From Brachypodius melanocephalos (Eukaryota > Chordata > Aves > Passeriformes > Pycnonotidae), in NCBI GenBank assembly GCA_013398615.1, contig VZSR01003807.1, positions 12,940,232 through 13,004,231 on the forward strand: 64,000 nt of DNA, read 5' to 3'. Shown here in pieces: positions 1 to 12,500 of this stretch. The number at the start of each line of letters is the position of its first letter. Position 1 is the first letter of the stretch. A program made the position numbers and the translations under genes. The notes beneath the pieces are model-generated. The model was not told the DNA's origin, did not search any database, and saw only the letters and a list, made by a program, of their open reading frames with translations.

Positions 1-1088
1 CTATTGGTGTTTTGAATTTGAATTTTTCTTCCATGTGGCTGTTTTTTTAATACAGGCTCTGTAGTCTTTTCTTCTCATTCCAAATCAAAAACTGATATCA
101 CCTACAAGAAACCAATATACTCTTTGACTCCCATGGCAAAAAAGTAATAAAACATACAGAGCTTTCTGATCTTCTGTATGTTCTTTTGTATCATGCATTA
201 TTACAGTTAAAGCTGAACTGGGTTTAGTTAAATTATTTTATGAAAATTGTCATAGTTTGATGAAGTCAACAGAGATACGACAATTACAGCAACAAAAGGC
301 CTACACAAAAGATTAAAAGAATTGAGAAACTGAAAATATCAGGAACCCTGGAAAAACCTGCAGAAGGAATAATTTTAAGTTGTTCTGAATTCTGCAAATA
401 CAGCACTAAGAAGAACATTGAGTACCTAAATAATTAAAGTTTATCCTCTTTATTGAAACAGTCCATGTTTGAGAATTCATGTGAGTTTTAATGTTTAATT
501 AAGGGATTTAAACCTCGTTTTAAGTGAAAACTCAGTGCAACCTTAACTATGAACCCACGAGGTCACCTCCATAATATATTCATGTTGGGAGATCCAGGAC
601 CTGGCTTTTACATAAGTCAGTTACTACAAACACACAGTTCAAATATCAGTCACGAGCATGTGAAAAATCAATTTGCAAGGAGATGAAAAAATAAATGTTC
701 TAGGAGATAGGATATGCTAATGAAAATTAGTGTAGTGTGTTTGCTTTTTGTCCACATCCAGGTTTTGGTTTCACATCCAGTGACTGCTGAGACATGTTTA
801 TTTAGTGATTAAAAAAGAAAAAAGATTAAGCAGCAACTTTGAAAAGCCATGTGTAGATAAAGATACGCCTGTTTTAGAAGCAATTAGTAATTTCTTATTC
901 ATGGAATGTAAACTGTTTTGTCTTATTTTCCCAGAATTTGCAGATTTAAGGGGAATGCAACTCAAAGGATGAAATTCATACCCATAAAGCCTGGAGAAGA
1001 GAGTAAGCCTCTAGTCCAGCCTATTTAATATATACAGTTGTACAATACTACATCCACACTGGGAGCAGATTTACCCATCATTGCCTTC

Positions 1089-1104
1089 TTTTTTTTTTTT
1101 TTTT
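1089..1104. repeat. T16 homopolymer (A16 on the minus strand)
   Basis: Uninterrupted run of 16 T. On the minus strand it is an A16 tract lying directly after an A/T-rich stretch that itself follows the GC-richer segment 1166-1480. That resembles a 3' end plus poly(A), although no AATAAA-type signal is visible 10-30 nt upstream. Confidence 0.9.
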
Positions 1105-1165
1105 AATATTTAAACAGAATTTAAAAAGCACATAAAAGAAAAAACTTTTTAAAATGTATGCTATT

Positions 1166-1850
1166 GCCACATTCATGAACACTACAACGCACCAACTCCA
1201 CGCTGGCCTGCAACACAGCCCGCAGCTGCTGCTGGCCAGGAGTAGATCCGGGCCTCGTGCAGGTCTCAGGTGGCCAGGGAGATGGGATGCCTGTCCATCT
1301 GCCATCTACCCTGGAACTCCCCAAGGGAGCAAATATATGGCCCTTGAGTTTTAGATGCACGAAAAGTGTCTACAGGAGTCACATGGTTGCTGAAGATGGA
1401 TGTGGTGGGGAAAGCAGGAGCCTTGCACACACAACCTCCCCGCCTGGATATCCAAGCACAGTCTGCAGTCAGCTCTGTAGGTGAAATAAATCCCAGCGTT
1501 TTGGTCCACTGACCAGAAGTTGTAAGTTCATCCCACAGGAGGTACCATTCACATCACCACTGTCACATGGCATCAGTAAAAGAGGACAAAAAATGAGAAA
1601 TACTTGCCTTTTCCTGAGATGTCCTTGGAAGTTTTTAGGACAGAAGGATCTATGATAGGTACAGATGGACAAAGCAAGGTGCCAGTAAGCACCTCGTAAC
1701 AAGTTCACAGTTTAAAAAAGGAGGAGGGGGTTGGGAGAAAATATGAATTCCGGGTTTGCATGTTACCCTCCAAGTTTGTAACAGAGAGACCATTTGTGTC
1801 GGCAGGGATGACTGAATCCCTGTACCCGCAGCATTTGACTGCACTTGGAT
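1166..1850. other. GC-richer intronic segment, unidentified
   Basis: Base composition rises above its surroundings, especially 1180-1330 and 1420-1560. Several frames stay open for 60-80 codons, but none resembles a protein I know and none has a convincing start with splice sites. It could be old unique sequence, a decayed repeat or a retrocopy in minus orientation ending in the A16 tract at 1104-1089. Confidence 0.3.
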
Positions 1851-2559
1851 ATATGCCTCCTACTAAAGACTAAAATGAAAGCTATATTTTAGAGCACTGG
1901 AAAAGTGAAACAAAGCCTGCAGCTTGTGTTTATAGCAATACTTCTACTTGTCTAGATGTATTTCACCAGCTCCATATTAACAAGAAAGGTGGTAGATGTA
2001 AATACTGTGTCCCCAGGACTGTTCTGGATTTTTTGTTCCCCAGTCCTTCAACCATGAGGTGCATCTCTTTTGAAAACTGCCAACAAAAATGTTACATGTA
2101 AAGAGTAAGGGGTGAAAACACTATGGGCAGAAGAGAAGACAGGCACTCAAATTAAAAGGCAACCCCAAAATATTTTCTCTACCCAAACCCTCCACAATCA
2201 TATCAAGGCTCATGTGTGCTGACTTCAGCATCTCCTTCAATTAAATTACAAGAACAGGCCAATCTGCACTGCTTGTTAGAGTGCTTCAGAAAAGCAGAAT
2301 TGTTGAAAAAAATTTTTAAAAATAATAAAGAGTTTTTTTCTGGTTTTGAACACATTAAATGGGAGCAACCAAATCTGCTGGAGGCTTGGCTCCAAGTTTT
2401 TGAAGACGAGATCAAGAAGAGAAAGGGTTAAGTCCTGAAAAATAAAAGAGCAGCAGAGCAAATCTGACTACATGTTTGAAAGGGCCTATAAAATGTTACA
2501 AGCAAAACAGGAAAGCTTGTGTTAATAATGCATAAACCAAAGGAGGGGGGGGAAAAGCT

Positions 2560-3100
2560 ACCCGTTTAATGGAATAATGCTTTTATCCGCGCAGTTAAAA
2601 CGAAATAAACCATGACTATTAATCTGGTACGGCCATGTAAAAGCGTAGTTTTTAAACATTTTCTAAGAGGGGACAGCTCAGTGAGCGCTCCGGCGAGCGG
2701 GGCCTTCGCAGGGCCGCGCTCGGCGCTGAACACCAGGCTGGGCTCGGCGGAGGCCATTACCCGCCCGTCGCCATGGCGACGCTAACAGAGCGCCCGGCTT
2801 CAAAGACAAAGCTGTAATTTCAGACGCGCAGCAGCCAGAGGGAGCGGGGAGAGCTCCCTGCCACCTCACCAGCCATTACACAAATGCCCTGCACGCTGCC
2901 GAGGCGGCCTGAACGCCGCCCGGCCCGGCCCGGCTGAAGGACACACGACCCGAGCTTGCTACACAGATACGCTTTCGGGTTTACGGTGTCATTCCAACCA
3001 CCACCACAACAAAAGTCGTTTTCACTCTTTCATCCTAGAGAAAAGAGTGGAAATACTTGTGAGATCATCAGTTCTGGGGAGAAAACCCTCAGCGGGAAAG
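2560..3100. promoter_or_regulatory. Intragenic CpG island, candidate alternative or antisense promoter
   Basis: The core 2681-2955 holds about 31 CpG dinucleotides by eye count and is strongly G+C rich, while the surrounding kilobases have almost none. CpGs continue at lower density to about 2570 on the left and to about 3100 (thinly to 3400) on the right. The core carries repeated GGCC/CCGG blocks (2917-2936) and the palindromic X-box-like element at 2766-2781. CpG density persisting in a vertebrate intron usually means an unmethylated, promoter- or enhancer-like element. Orientation is unknown. A minus-strand start here would give a short 5'-truncated ARID1B transcript; a plus-strand start would give an antisense RNA. 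No convincing coding exon follows on either strand. Confidence 0.6.
2766..2781. promoter_or_regulatory. Perfect 16-bp palindrome, RFX X-box-like site
   Basis: CGTCGCCATGGCGACG is self-complementary over all 16 bases. Its inner 14 bases, GTCGCCATGGCGAC, fit the two-half-site RFX pattern (GTNRCC next to RGYAAC-type halves) with C/G in place of the usual T/A at the third position of each half. RFX-family factors bind such palindromes. It sits in the middle of the CpG island and contains four of its CpGs. Binding is inferred; the symmetry is read directly. Confidence 0.5.
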
Positions 3101-3837
3101 AAAAAGCTCACTTAAGTTTTGCCACTGTGTGGATAATGGCAGTAAAAAGTAATGGTAGTGCAGAAATAATAGACATTAACTCAGCTTACACACTGCTGTC
3201 TCATCAGTGTGCTCTTATTAAACGTGACAAAAATGTCCACTTGGAAATCAATCCGTAAAGCTGGCCTGGCAGCCTAGCAATAGTTCAGTGTGCTGCCTGG
3301 GAAGCCACGGATCCAAGCTCAGAGGCACTTTGTAAAATCTGCTGTACCGAGTCTCCAGGAGGGAATGCAGCTCTTCTCCGAAGTGCCATGTCCCCCCACT
3401 GCATCACAGCCATGTGCCCAAACCAAGATAAAAGTTGAGTACTCCCTTTCGGTTTACTGAAGCTGGGTTAGCTTGCAAACCCCTTGGAAAGGAGACAGAA
3501 GAGATGGAGAAAAGCCTGATCCTTAAATAACCCAACACTCGGAAGTATGTTTTTTAATGTTAACACATACAGGGAGATGTGTATAATCAAAATGGTATTA
3601 CAAGCATAACTTTTGTTATTGCCTAGTCTGAAGGAAATCTAACCCTGTTCTGCAGAAATAGGAACACTTTGCTTGCCTCTCAGGAAAAAAGTACTGTGGT
3701 GTTTTGTTCCCTTACCAGAAAGGCACTTTCCCACCTGAGAGAGCCCAGAAGTGTCCAGAGACACCTCTAACACGAAACCCCAAACCCAGCAGCACAGAGC
3801 ACCCTGGTTAGCCAGCAAACACAGCACACCAGCCATG

Positions 3838-3960
3838 CACACGCTTCAGTCTAGGATGACACGCCAGCCCTTGAGCTGACTGGGTGAGCAGCAGCACACG
3901 CCACCACGCCCCGTCCCTGATCCACATTCTCCCAGTCCAAGGTACAGCGGAGGCCGGCAC
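3838..3960. promoter_or_regulatory. Small secondary CpG cluster
   Basis: At least eight CpGs lie within about 120 bp (around CACACGC, GACACGCC, CCACGCCCCGTCC, AGCGGAGGCCGG), in otherwise CpG-poor sequence 0.8 kb from the main island. CCACGCCC is a KLF/SP-type motif. It may be an outlying part of the same regulatory region. Confidence 0.3.
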
Positions 3961-5081
3961 TTGCTGTTGGGTTTTGTCACTCTGTAAGGCTTGGAGGTAC
4001 GGATTGCTCACAGGCTTGAGCTGGATCCTGCACGTGACCCTGGACCAGTAACCCCAGATTGAACTTGGAGAAGCATAAGCTGCCTGATCTGCCCTTGTTT
4101 AATCATGAATCTCGAGTTCTGTGGAGTACAAAATTGAGCTTTTGACAAATCTGAGCCCATGTTATTCAAAATAAGCACACAGAAACTGAGAGTATGCAAA
4201 GAATTCAAATATTCATAGACGGGTATATAGAACATTTAAGATTGCAGGGGAAAGTAATAATTTTAAAATGAAAGAATAAAGGAAGAGGTTGGAGGGTTTT
4301 TTTTGTTTCTATCTTCTTTTAAATAAACATTTTTTTAAAAAATCCCTTGCACCATAGCGGATCACATATTTTGTTTCCAAGTTTCATCTTTAATGGAAGT
4401 GGGTGGTGGAGAAAAAATGTGTCAGACTAAGTCCTTTAATTACTTCTAAACTCTGGAGCTTCACTGCATGCTGTAAGTGAAGATAGTCTTTAGTCAGCGT
4501 GGCTAGCTGATTACTGCCCTCTGACCACATCTCCATGGAAATGGAGGTCAAGTGATCAAAATTCACACAGGAGGGAAAGTTTGTTTTTCTAGCAAAAATA
4601 AGGTAAAGAATTTACAGGATACTCTTCACTCTGACCTACATTACTGCGAATATAGCATTAAAAAGCAAGCACTAGAAATCACTGGTTCTAACCAGCAAAA
4701 ATTAAAGAGCTAAAGTGTAAAGTGTATGCAAGTACATGCATGGGTGCATTTCTCATCATTTCACAGGATTTGATATGTAACCTCTGGCTCTTTGCAGAGG
4801 AGAAAGACAACTCTGTAGGTAGGCCAAATGCCCCCTCTCACACCGAGCTGTGGTCTCAGGGCTGGAATGACACTGGCCAGAAGCAGCCCAAAGCTTCCAG
4901 AGCCAAAAAATTTCCTGTATTTTGTCATACCTCAGAATAGGAACAAAAAGGCTATTACTGTGATTTCCAGTGGAGCAAAATGTCTAAAAAAGCCATGCAA
5001 GAAGAATCAGCAGTCATTTAAAAACATTGATGTATATATGCAGTCTTCATAAATCTTCTTTAAAGGTACAAGCAAAAAAAA

Positions 5082-5091
5082 NNNNNNNNNN
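5082..5091. other. Assembly gap (10 N)
   Basis: Ten ambiguous bases follow an A8 run. The fixed length of ten suggests a placeholder, so the true missing length is unknown and probably includes a longer A-rich tract. Confidence 0.97.
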
Positions 5092-5961
5092 GAAAATGGA
5101 TTATGAGAAAATCCAAATGAAGCTATGAGATGTTACTTATTAAAAAAAAGCCAGCCCCCCCAAACAACAGCAATAAAACTCAGAGATTTTAAGATTTTAC
5201 AGCCTTGTTTCAATAAATTCTGAAGAACTGTGCTGAAAATTGCACTGAATTTTTATTTTTTTCCCACTTTCATGCAGGCATAATAATGGTACAACAAACA
5301 AGATGGAAAAAAATAGGTTTCTATGAAGCTTTCATTAAGCCATACTATTAAAATCTTGACATGAACTGTAAGTTAAAATAAAGGAAAGAAATAATCTGGA
5401 GTTTTTCTTCCATCTCCACTTTCCCATGGAGTATCATATGAAAAACTGCTAAGGCTTTCAGTTTCAAGTCTAAACCTAAAAGATAACAGTTTGCATTAAG
5501 TTTTATCCCATGCCATAATGAATTAGTTCACTAGGGTCAATGTCTGTACTTAATCCATACACCACTTTATCTACCTATTTAATCTTATTTTGATTGTAAC
5601 AATTGAATTTAAAAATCTCAGATCACTTCCACTTCCTTTATTTCCATACTTTTCAAAAGCTAGAAATGGTTATTGAATAATTTGCAGTTTAAGAAAAATG
5701 AAGAGTAATATTTTAGATCTCTTTCATTACCTTTTGTGCAAAAATGCATTGGGAAATTTCATCAGCTATGATACAATAAATATACATGTGAATCTACACC
5801 TTATTCTATGGCATGAAACAAGCTTTGTTCTCTACACTAAGTCCACTGCTGTATATTCAGCAAACCTGACTAAAGCTTACTGATGCATAATGTATTACTA
5901 CATGCAAAAATAAATACAAATGCTCAGGTATGCTTATCTTACATTACTTCCCAAAATGACA

Positions 5962-5991
5962 GGAAGATTAACCATTAAGGGAAGATTAACC
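5962..5991. repeat. Short tandem duplication, period 18
   Basis: The 12-mer GGAAGATTAACC occurs at 5962-5973 and again at 5980-5991. Confidence 0.8.
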
Positions 5992-6492
5992 TTGAAGAGA
6001 AGAAACCAGAACAAAACCACCAAACCCAACACCACACATTGATACAAATTCATGCCATTTAACTATAATGTAAAACAAATGATCCAGGATGGCATATTTC
6101 CCTATCCTAATGCAATTATTCAAATGTGCCTCAAAATTCAGGTCCTAAGTCTCATTTAACACAGTAAATCTCACAATAAGGTTAAGGTGATTAAAAGGGT
6201 CGGTCATCTGCCATTGTATGCATGGCAGGAAAGAGATCAAAAGCCTCAAGACTGGGAACTGAAAGTAGCCCTTTCCTGGCATTATCAGCTTTTCTATTTT
6301 AATTTCAACACTCTATGATGCTTCATCTCCAAAATTACACTGTCAATTCAAACAGGACCCTCTTTACAAAGTCTTTCTTGTGTTTGCAATTGAGTGGAAA
6401 ATGGCAGAGAATAATCTGCATGGTCTTAAAAAACCGTGATGCAGCAGGTTAAAATATAAATGCCTTCCAAAGACAAATGCAGACTCTGCTTT

Positions 6493-6509
6493 TGTGTGTG
6501 TGTGTGTGT
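6493..6509. repeat. (TG)n microsatellite
   Basis: About eight TG units in a row, followed by TCTCTG. Confidence 0.9.
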
Positions 6510-9500
6510 CTCTGTAAATTTTTAAAGGTAAATTGATAATGGAAACTTATCTACATGGAACAGACTTCAAAAGCACTTCTCACATAGAGCACAATATAGC
6601 AGAGATTCTGTAAAAAGTCACCACATATCACTGTCTTCAAGAGAAGATTCATAGTGAATCTGAGATGTACGGCTCCAGCAAAGAAAGGAAGGTTTTGGAG
6701 GTTTAAGTAGTACAAGACATTAGGTTTAAAGAAAACACATTTATGGAACGTTTAAAAACCTGTTTCAAACCTCAAAAAACCCAAACAAGCAACCAACAAC
6801 AAAAGAACACTACTAAAACATGTGAACTGCCCCACAGTACGGGACTGAATTTATCATTATTCGCACACTGTATTATGGAACAAACAGTACAAGCACTTCC
6901 CATTGGCACTGTGATGGCACCTAGAATCCCCAGCAATTATGGACACACCGTAAACAATCAGACAAAGAACTGTGAAACCTGGCCTAATCTTAACACTATT
7001 GACCGTGACTGCACAAACATCTGCTCACACAGAAACAGCAGCTGACCAGGACCACTCAGGAGTCAGCGCCACATCAAAGACTGGTAACTTTTTTTTTTTA
7101 AACATGAAAGCTGCAACAATAGCACCAGAAACCAACATGTTCCCAGCAAACAGGAATGGAAGGAGGAAGAAAAAGAAAAGGCATCTACTGCTAGGCTTCA
7201 GATGTTGCTGGTCAGAGTGAGTTACTGTGTTTAGCCAAGGTTATGAAGCTGAGGTCATACTTCACAACGGTTGGACAAGCAAAGGAGTCACTGGAAAAAA
7301 AAATTCCAATCTTACAGGAAGACTTGTGGTAAAAATACAAAAAAAACCATTTACAGTGTCTCAGGTACTTCCTGAAATGATATTCAAGTGAGTAATACTC
7401 CTTTGTCTTACTTTCTGCGTTGTAATCCCAATGTTCACACAGGCATGAACAAAGACATGCACCAGGGAATACATTAAGCTTTGGAATTTATAGTATGCTA
7501 TCAACTCAAAATTTACAAACAACCAAGCAGATAAGATATGTGTGCTTTTATACAGTATACTTGTACATACACACATTATGTAAAATGTTCCAACAGTAAA
7601 AATTGATCCCCAAATTAAAAAAAAATCCCTACCACTTTAGAGATAGATTCTCAAATGCAGAACCTAAAGGCACTGACTTGGAAATTTAGGCAGTTCAAAG
7701 GACAGCCAGTGCAGTTACTGCCCCTGCAGCAGGTACATGGGAGCCATGCATGCAAAGGCACTTGTGCTACTACAGTTTATGGCCTTGCATATTAAAATAA
7801 CCTTGGGAGCTTTCAGCTTGCCTCTCATTTCAAGCTGCAAGATTTGGTGGTTCAGAGCCTACCACAAGTGCAGTTCAGTCACCTTAGCTAGAAGGGCAGC
7901 AGTCTCTGTGGAAGGGATCAACATGAGGCAGGGGGTGGTAAGAAAATAAAAATTAAAATGCTTCAACCACCCAAATTAAATCTAGTTTATTTAATTTCTG
8001 AATCATCACCAATACTATTCTAGTACTTGGAGGCATATGATGCAACTTCTCATGGCTTCAAAAAGCATTGCAGGAAAAAAGCTACTAATACTTTACTATT
8101 CCACTTAGAACAACATTGGCCTATTTAACTACACGTTTTTGCAACCTTAACCACTACTGGGATCTATAATCCCTTAGCAGGTTTCCCATATAAATTTCAT
8201 GTAGAGGTCAGACTAAGTACTTCTTTTTGCATTTGTAAATTTTCTTGGATCATAAATTAGCCATTTTGTTATTACAGGGATGTTGTACACATTGTAAATG
8301 TAAAGTATTTTGAATCTGGAAAAGGTGATGAATAGTCAAGTATCTTTTTTACAATACTTAGTGAAATTACTTTTTATACTTCAATAACAACCTAAAACTG
8401 TTCTTTTAAATAAATATGATCAATCTGTCAGGCAAAACCAAATAATTGCGTAAAGCACAGAACACAAATCAAAAACAACAGGTCCTTCTCTTTACACTAC
8501 AAATATTAAGAACGCCTAATTAAAGCATCTGTAATTTTGGTTTCAGTTTAACCCTACATGGACAACACAAGCCCAAGGCTGCTCTGCACTACTTTAATTG
8601 CTCTTTTTCCCCAAAATAAGACTTAATGTACAAGTTGACTCTAGGACAATGAATCCCTTTGACCACCCTACGTGAAGTCCTGGTTTAACTGAAGTCAAAT
8701 GTAAAATGTGGGCCAGGACGTGGGCGCACAAAGTTCCCTCCCCTGACAATATCACCAGTGGCAGTGGTACTGCAGTGGTTCATGCTGGTTTTGACCTATT
8801 ATTCTGACTGACACAAATGAGAGGCCACATACAGAAAGTGGATGCAGTAGTTACAGAGCATGATTTGCACCTCAGAAACACACAGAAATACATGTACTTG
8901 GTATCTCTATACATATGTGTTGTGTGAAATTAGTTCTAGCTACAGGTTTATTACAAAGAATGTTAAGGGAAAAAGGGGGAAAAAAAAAACCAAAAAAACC
9001 AACCTAGCAAATGCACTCGATCCAGAATTAAAATAACTTGGAAAAAATAGCAACTTCTTCCAACTCTGCACGTAATGGCTAAGAAAAACCTTTGAGATAG
9101 CTTAGTCACTTCTTTGCAACTTGAAGCTTTTTTCCTTTTATTCCAGGCTTAAACAAAGTTCAGTGGGGCATCAAACTGCCTCAGTTTTAAATTACAGTCT
9201 GTACTTTAAAATAGAATGCATGCACCACATGTTCCTGAAGCTAGAGGGTGGGAGTGTTATTCACTGAAAATTGAAGGCTTGTTGAGTCAATAATCTTCTT
9301 TCACAGACTAACAATTTTCAGCTAAAATTTCTTGACCCAAACAAAGGAAAACAAGATCATTCAGTTATTTTACAATGTTGCAGAAAAGAGAAAGGAAAAG
9401 TGGGAAAGAGGCACACCAGTTTTATCCTACTTGATGTAAAAACAGTGGAGAATTTAATTCACAAGTATTACATCCTCCCATTTCTTTCTTGTTCACGGTT

Positions 9501-12500
9501 TACCACACTCCCAAACAGATATTTTCAGGCAGAGGCATGAACAACTTCGGGACACATTTGCTACTGTGTACTACACACATCTATCAGCTGGCAACAGCAT
9601 TTGCCTCCCAAGAATTAAAAATAATCAATTTATAGGATTTTTTCCCTTCCTTCTCAAATCACAATCAATACTCTGTATTTATAAAATAGTACTTACATTT
9701 AGATCAAACTTTGATATGCTTACCTGCAAAGAATTCAACAAAGATTACACAAAAAGAGGGTCACTACACTATGTTCTCCTTTAATATGGGTTTGTCCTTA
9801 CAAGAAGGGCTATAGTGGTAATTAATATTTACATGATGGTAGTGCCCACAACCCTGATCATGATCAGGGCTTACTGGACTAAGCTGTGTATAAAAGTCAC
9901 CAGAGTCCCTTGTCCCAGTAGTTTAATCTCTGAGAAAAGAAGAGTTACCTCCTGTTCTCAATCACAGTTGCTCAAGTAATGCTGGGAAGTGTTTTCCTGG
10001 TCTATTAAGACTTCACCCATTAAAGGCATTTGTTCAGGGTGTGCTGTTGCTTGAGATGACCTTCCAAGCTACTTTATATTCTGGAAGTGGGACAGAGAAT
10101 CTGGATTCCCAAACCCTCTCATGTATTTTCCTCATAGCCTACACCTACTGAGATCCATCTGAAATGATGCTGTTCCACGAGCCAAGTGTATCTAGTTTTG
10201 GATTTAGTTCACTACTAATTCCCAACAGAGATCCTCTGAAATCTAATTTAGTACCTGCCTTCTACAACAAAAAAGGTGTGTCAACTTGAGGAAAAACTGT
10301 CCAGCACACTAAGTATCTTTCAGAGGCTCATTAAAATGAGGTAGAACAGAACTGTGAAGCAGTTAATAAAATCAGGAAGAGATTGCTGATGTGCTGTTTT
10401 CCATGGTACCAAGCATAATGAAACAAGACAACTGACATCTTCAAGAAGTTCATCTGTCCAAGGAACAGTATGTATTATTTTGAGCTCTGAAGCTCATGTA
10501 AGATGTGTAGAATCACAACCAACTTTTTCGGGTCACAGCGCTGCAGAAGATTCAAGTGGCATTCTACCTCCACTGCTGGCTACTATTTTATTTCACATAG
10601 GAATTGCTCTGCCTCAATGAAGCTCAAGATGCCACAGAGCTTTTACCTGTTGGTTGCAATAAAAAAGCCTTAGCAGAAACCTGTCTTTCAAAAGCTTGGC
10701 AATCTTGGGCCATTCGACCTCATAGCTCAAACAAGCACACCTGATACTGGGCAAAAAAGGGCCTTCTTAAAACAAAGTAACAGCAAAACACCTATCTGTT
10801 CAGTAGCACCTACCTGAAATTACTTTAATACTCATGCCAATTTAAAAAGATAATAAATTAATTCATGTTTTCTGCTCCTTATTCTAGTAACACAATCCAA
10901 TGTGAACATTTATAAATGCACTTATTAAAAACAAAATAAAGGATTAGTCTTCATACACACACAGCCTACTGCTGACACAAGCCCCTTTACTGCAACAACA
11001 AATCTGCAGATACATCCTTTGGAAGCTTTTTCCTGTAAGTCTGCTCAGCTTTCTCACAATAGAAAAAAATGTGTATTTTGCTATTATCCCTTAAGTCTTG
11101 ATAAATATGTTTTGTAGTAGTTGTTCTCCAGTTTTGTTCAAGCCTCTCCTCCTTTATTCCTCCCTCCACTCTAATAAGGAACAGTTTCTGTTTATGACTT
11201 CCTTTCCTTCACAGAGTACCTAACTCCCATGTTTTCTCAAAGGCTTGAGATTTCCTTCTAATTGTGACCCCAACAAAAGTGCTTGGAGCACTATTCTGTG
11301 CAACTTTTCATTTGGGCTCTCAGTGACTCCACATGGTCAGAGACCCACAGGTCAAACCCTCCAGATATCAGAGCACTTAGGAGAAGGAAAGCAAGCATTG
11401 TATAGAATCTGACAGGCCATTAGAAGTAGCTAATAAAGCCATATTTTGTTTGTAGCCATTTGTTACCAACCCACATTACAAATTTCTCTGCTTTGAACTT
11501 TATGGGAACATTCATGCCAGGACTTTTATATACAATGTGTGAAGGAAACGGAACAACTATTGAGCTGTTTAGCTGTGCTTACTGTGACACAAACCTGCTG
11601 AAAAAACTCCCCCAAAGGGTGACACAAGCCAGCATTCAGTGCTGCAGAAAGTGGCCAGCTCCTCTTCGATGCATCAAAGGGAAATTCTTTTTTTTAAAGC
11701 CACATCAGAGAAAACCATTCACCATTTACTATTACATCTCTTTTGTTGTTTTTTGACACTTGTATAAGCTTGCTACATAGCTGCTGTGATTTTACACAAT
11801 GCCGTTAAGAAATAAAAAGATAACGGGCAAATTGTATAAATACCAGAATACCATGAAACAAGACATGGCTAAATTTTAATAAAAGCCTAACACCACTGCT
11901 ATAATTTCAAGCTTCACTGTACAGAGACAACTTACTGACTACTACCAAGAAGAACCACATTACCCTAAAAACAAGCTTAAGAAGTCATACTGAGTATACC
12001 AAAATGAAGCTAACTAGCAATACTGAACAAGGAATAGTGATCAAGGGTTTTCATAAGCAGTCTAAAAGAGAATACAGAACTCTCCTGCTTCAGGGAAAAA
12101 TCATCATGTTCAAACCATTACCCCAAATAGACTTATATTAAAGCTTTTAATGTATGGATCATCAAAAAGCCCTTGTTGCTACATACAAGGAATTGAAGTT
12201 GTTTTTAAATTTGAAAAACAAAACAAACAAAAACCCCACACCAACACCAAAATACAGAATTACAGTAGCCTCCGTTCCCCTCCACATGAAAACAGCAGTG
12301 TTTTTTGAGTATATGAAGTGCTCTCAGGTTATGCATCAAAGCTTTTCAGTAATTAGGTGTCTCAGTAACAGCATTCAGGACCAACTTAGAGTTTAAGATC
12401 AGTAGCGAAAATGGTTAACATTCACTGTTAATACAACCAGCTTACTCATACCTAGAATAATTATGAGCTACTAAATATACCAAACACTCAGGGACACAGA

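Noticed and set aside
2956..3258. 100-codon plus-strand open frame just right of the CpG island
   Set aside because: It begins at TTG, not ATG, and shows no known similarity; the position next to the island is suggestive but does not make it coding.
4030..4065. MIR-SINE-like wording (GTGACCCTGGACCAGTAACCCC)
   Set aside because: Similarity to the MIR core is too short and the flanks do not continue the match.
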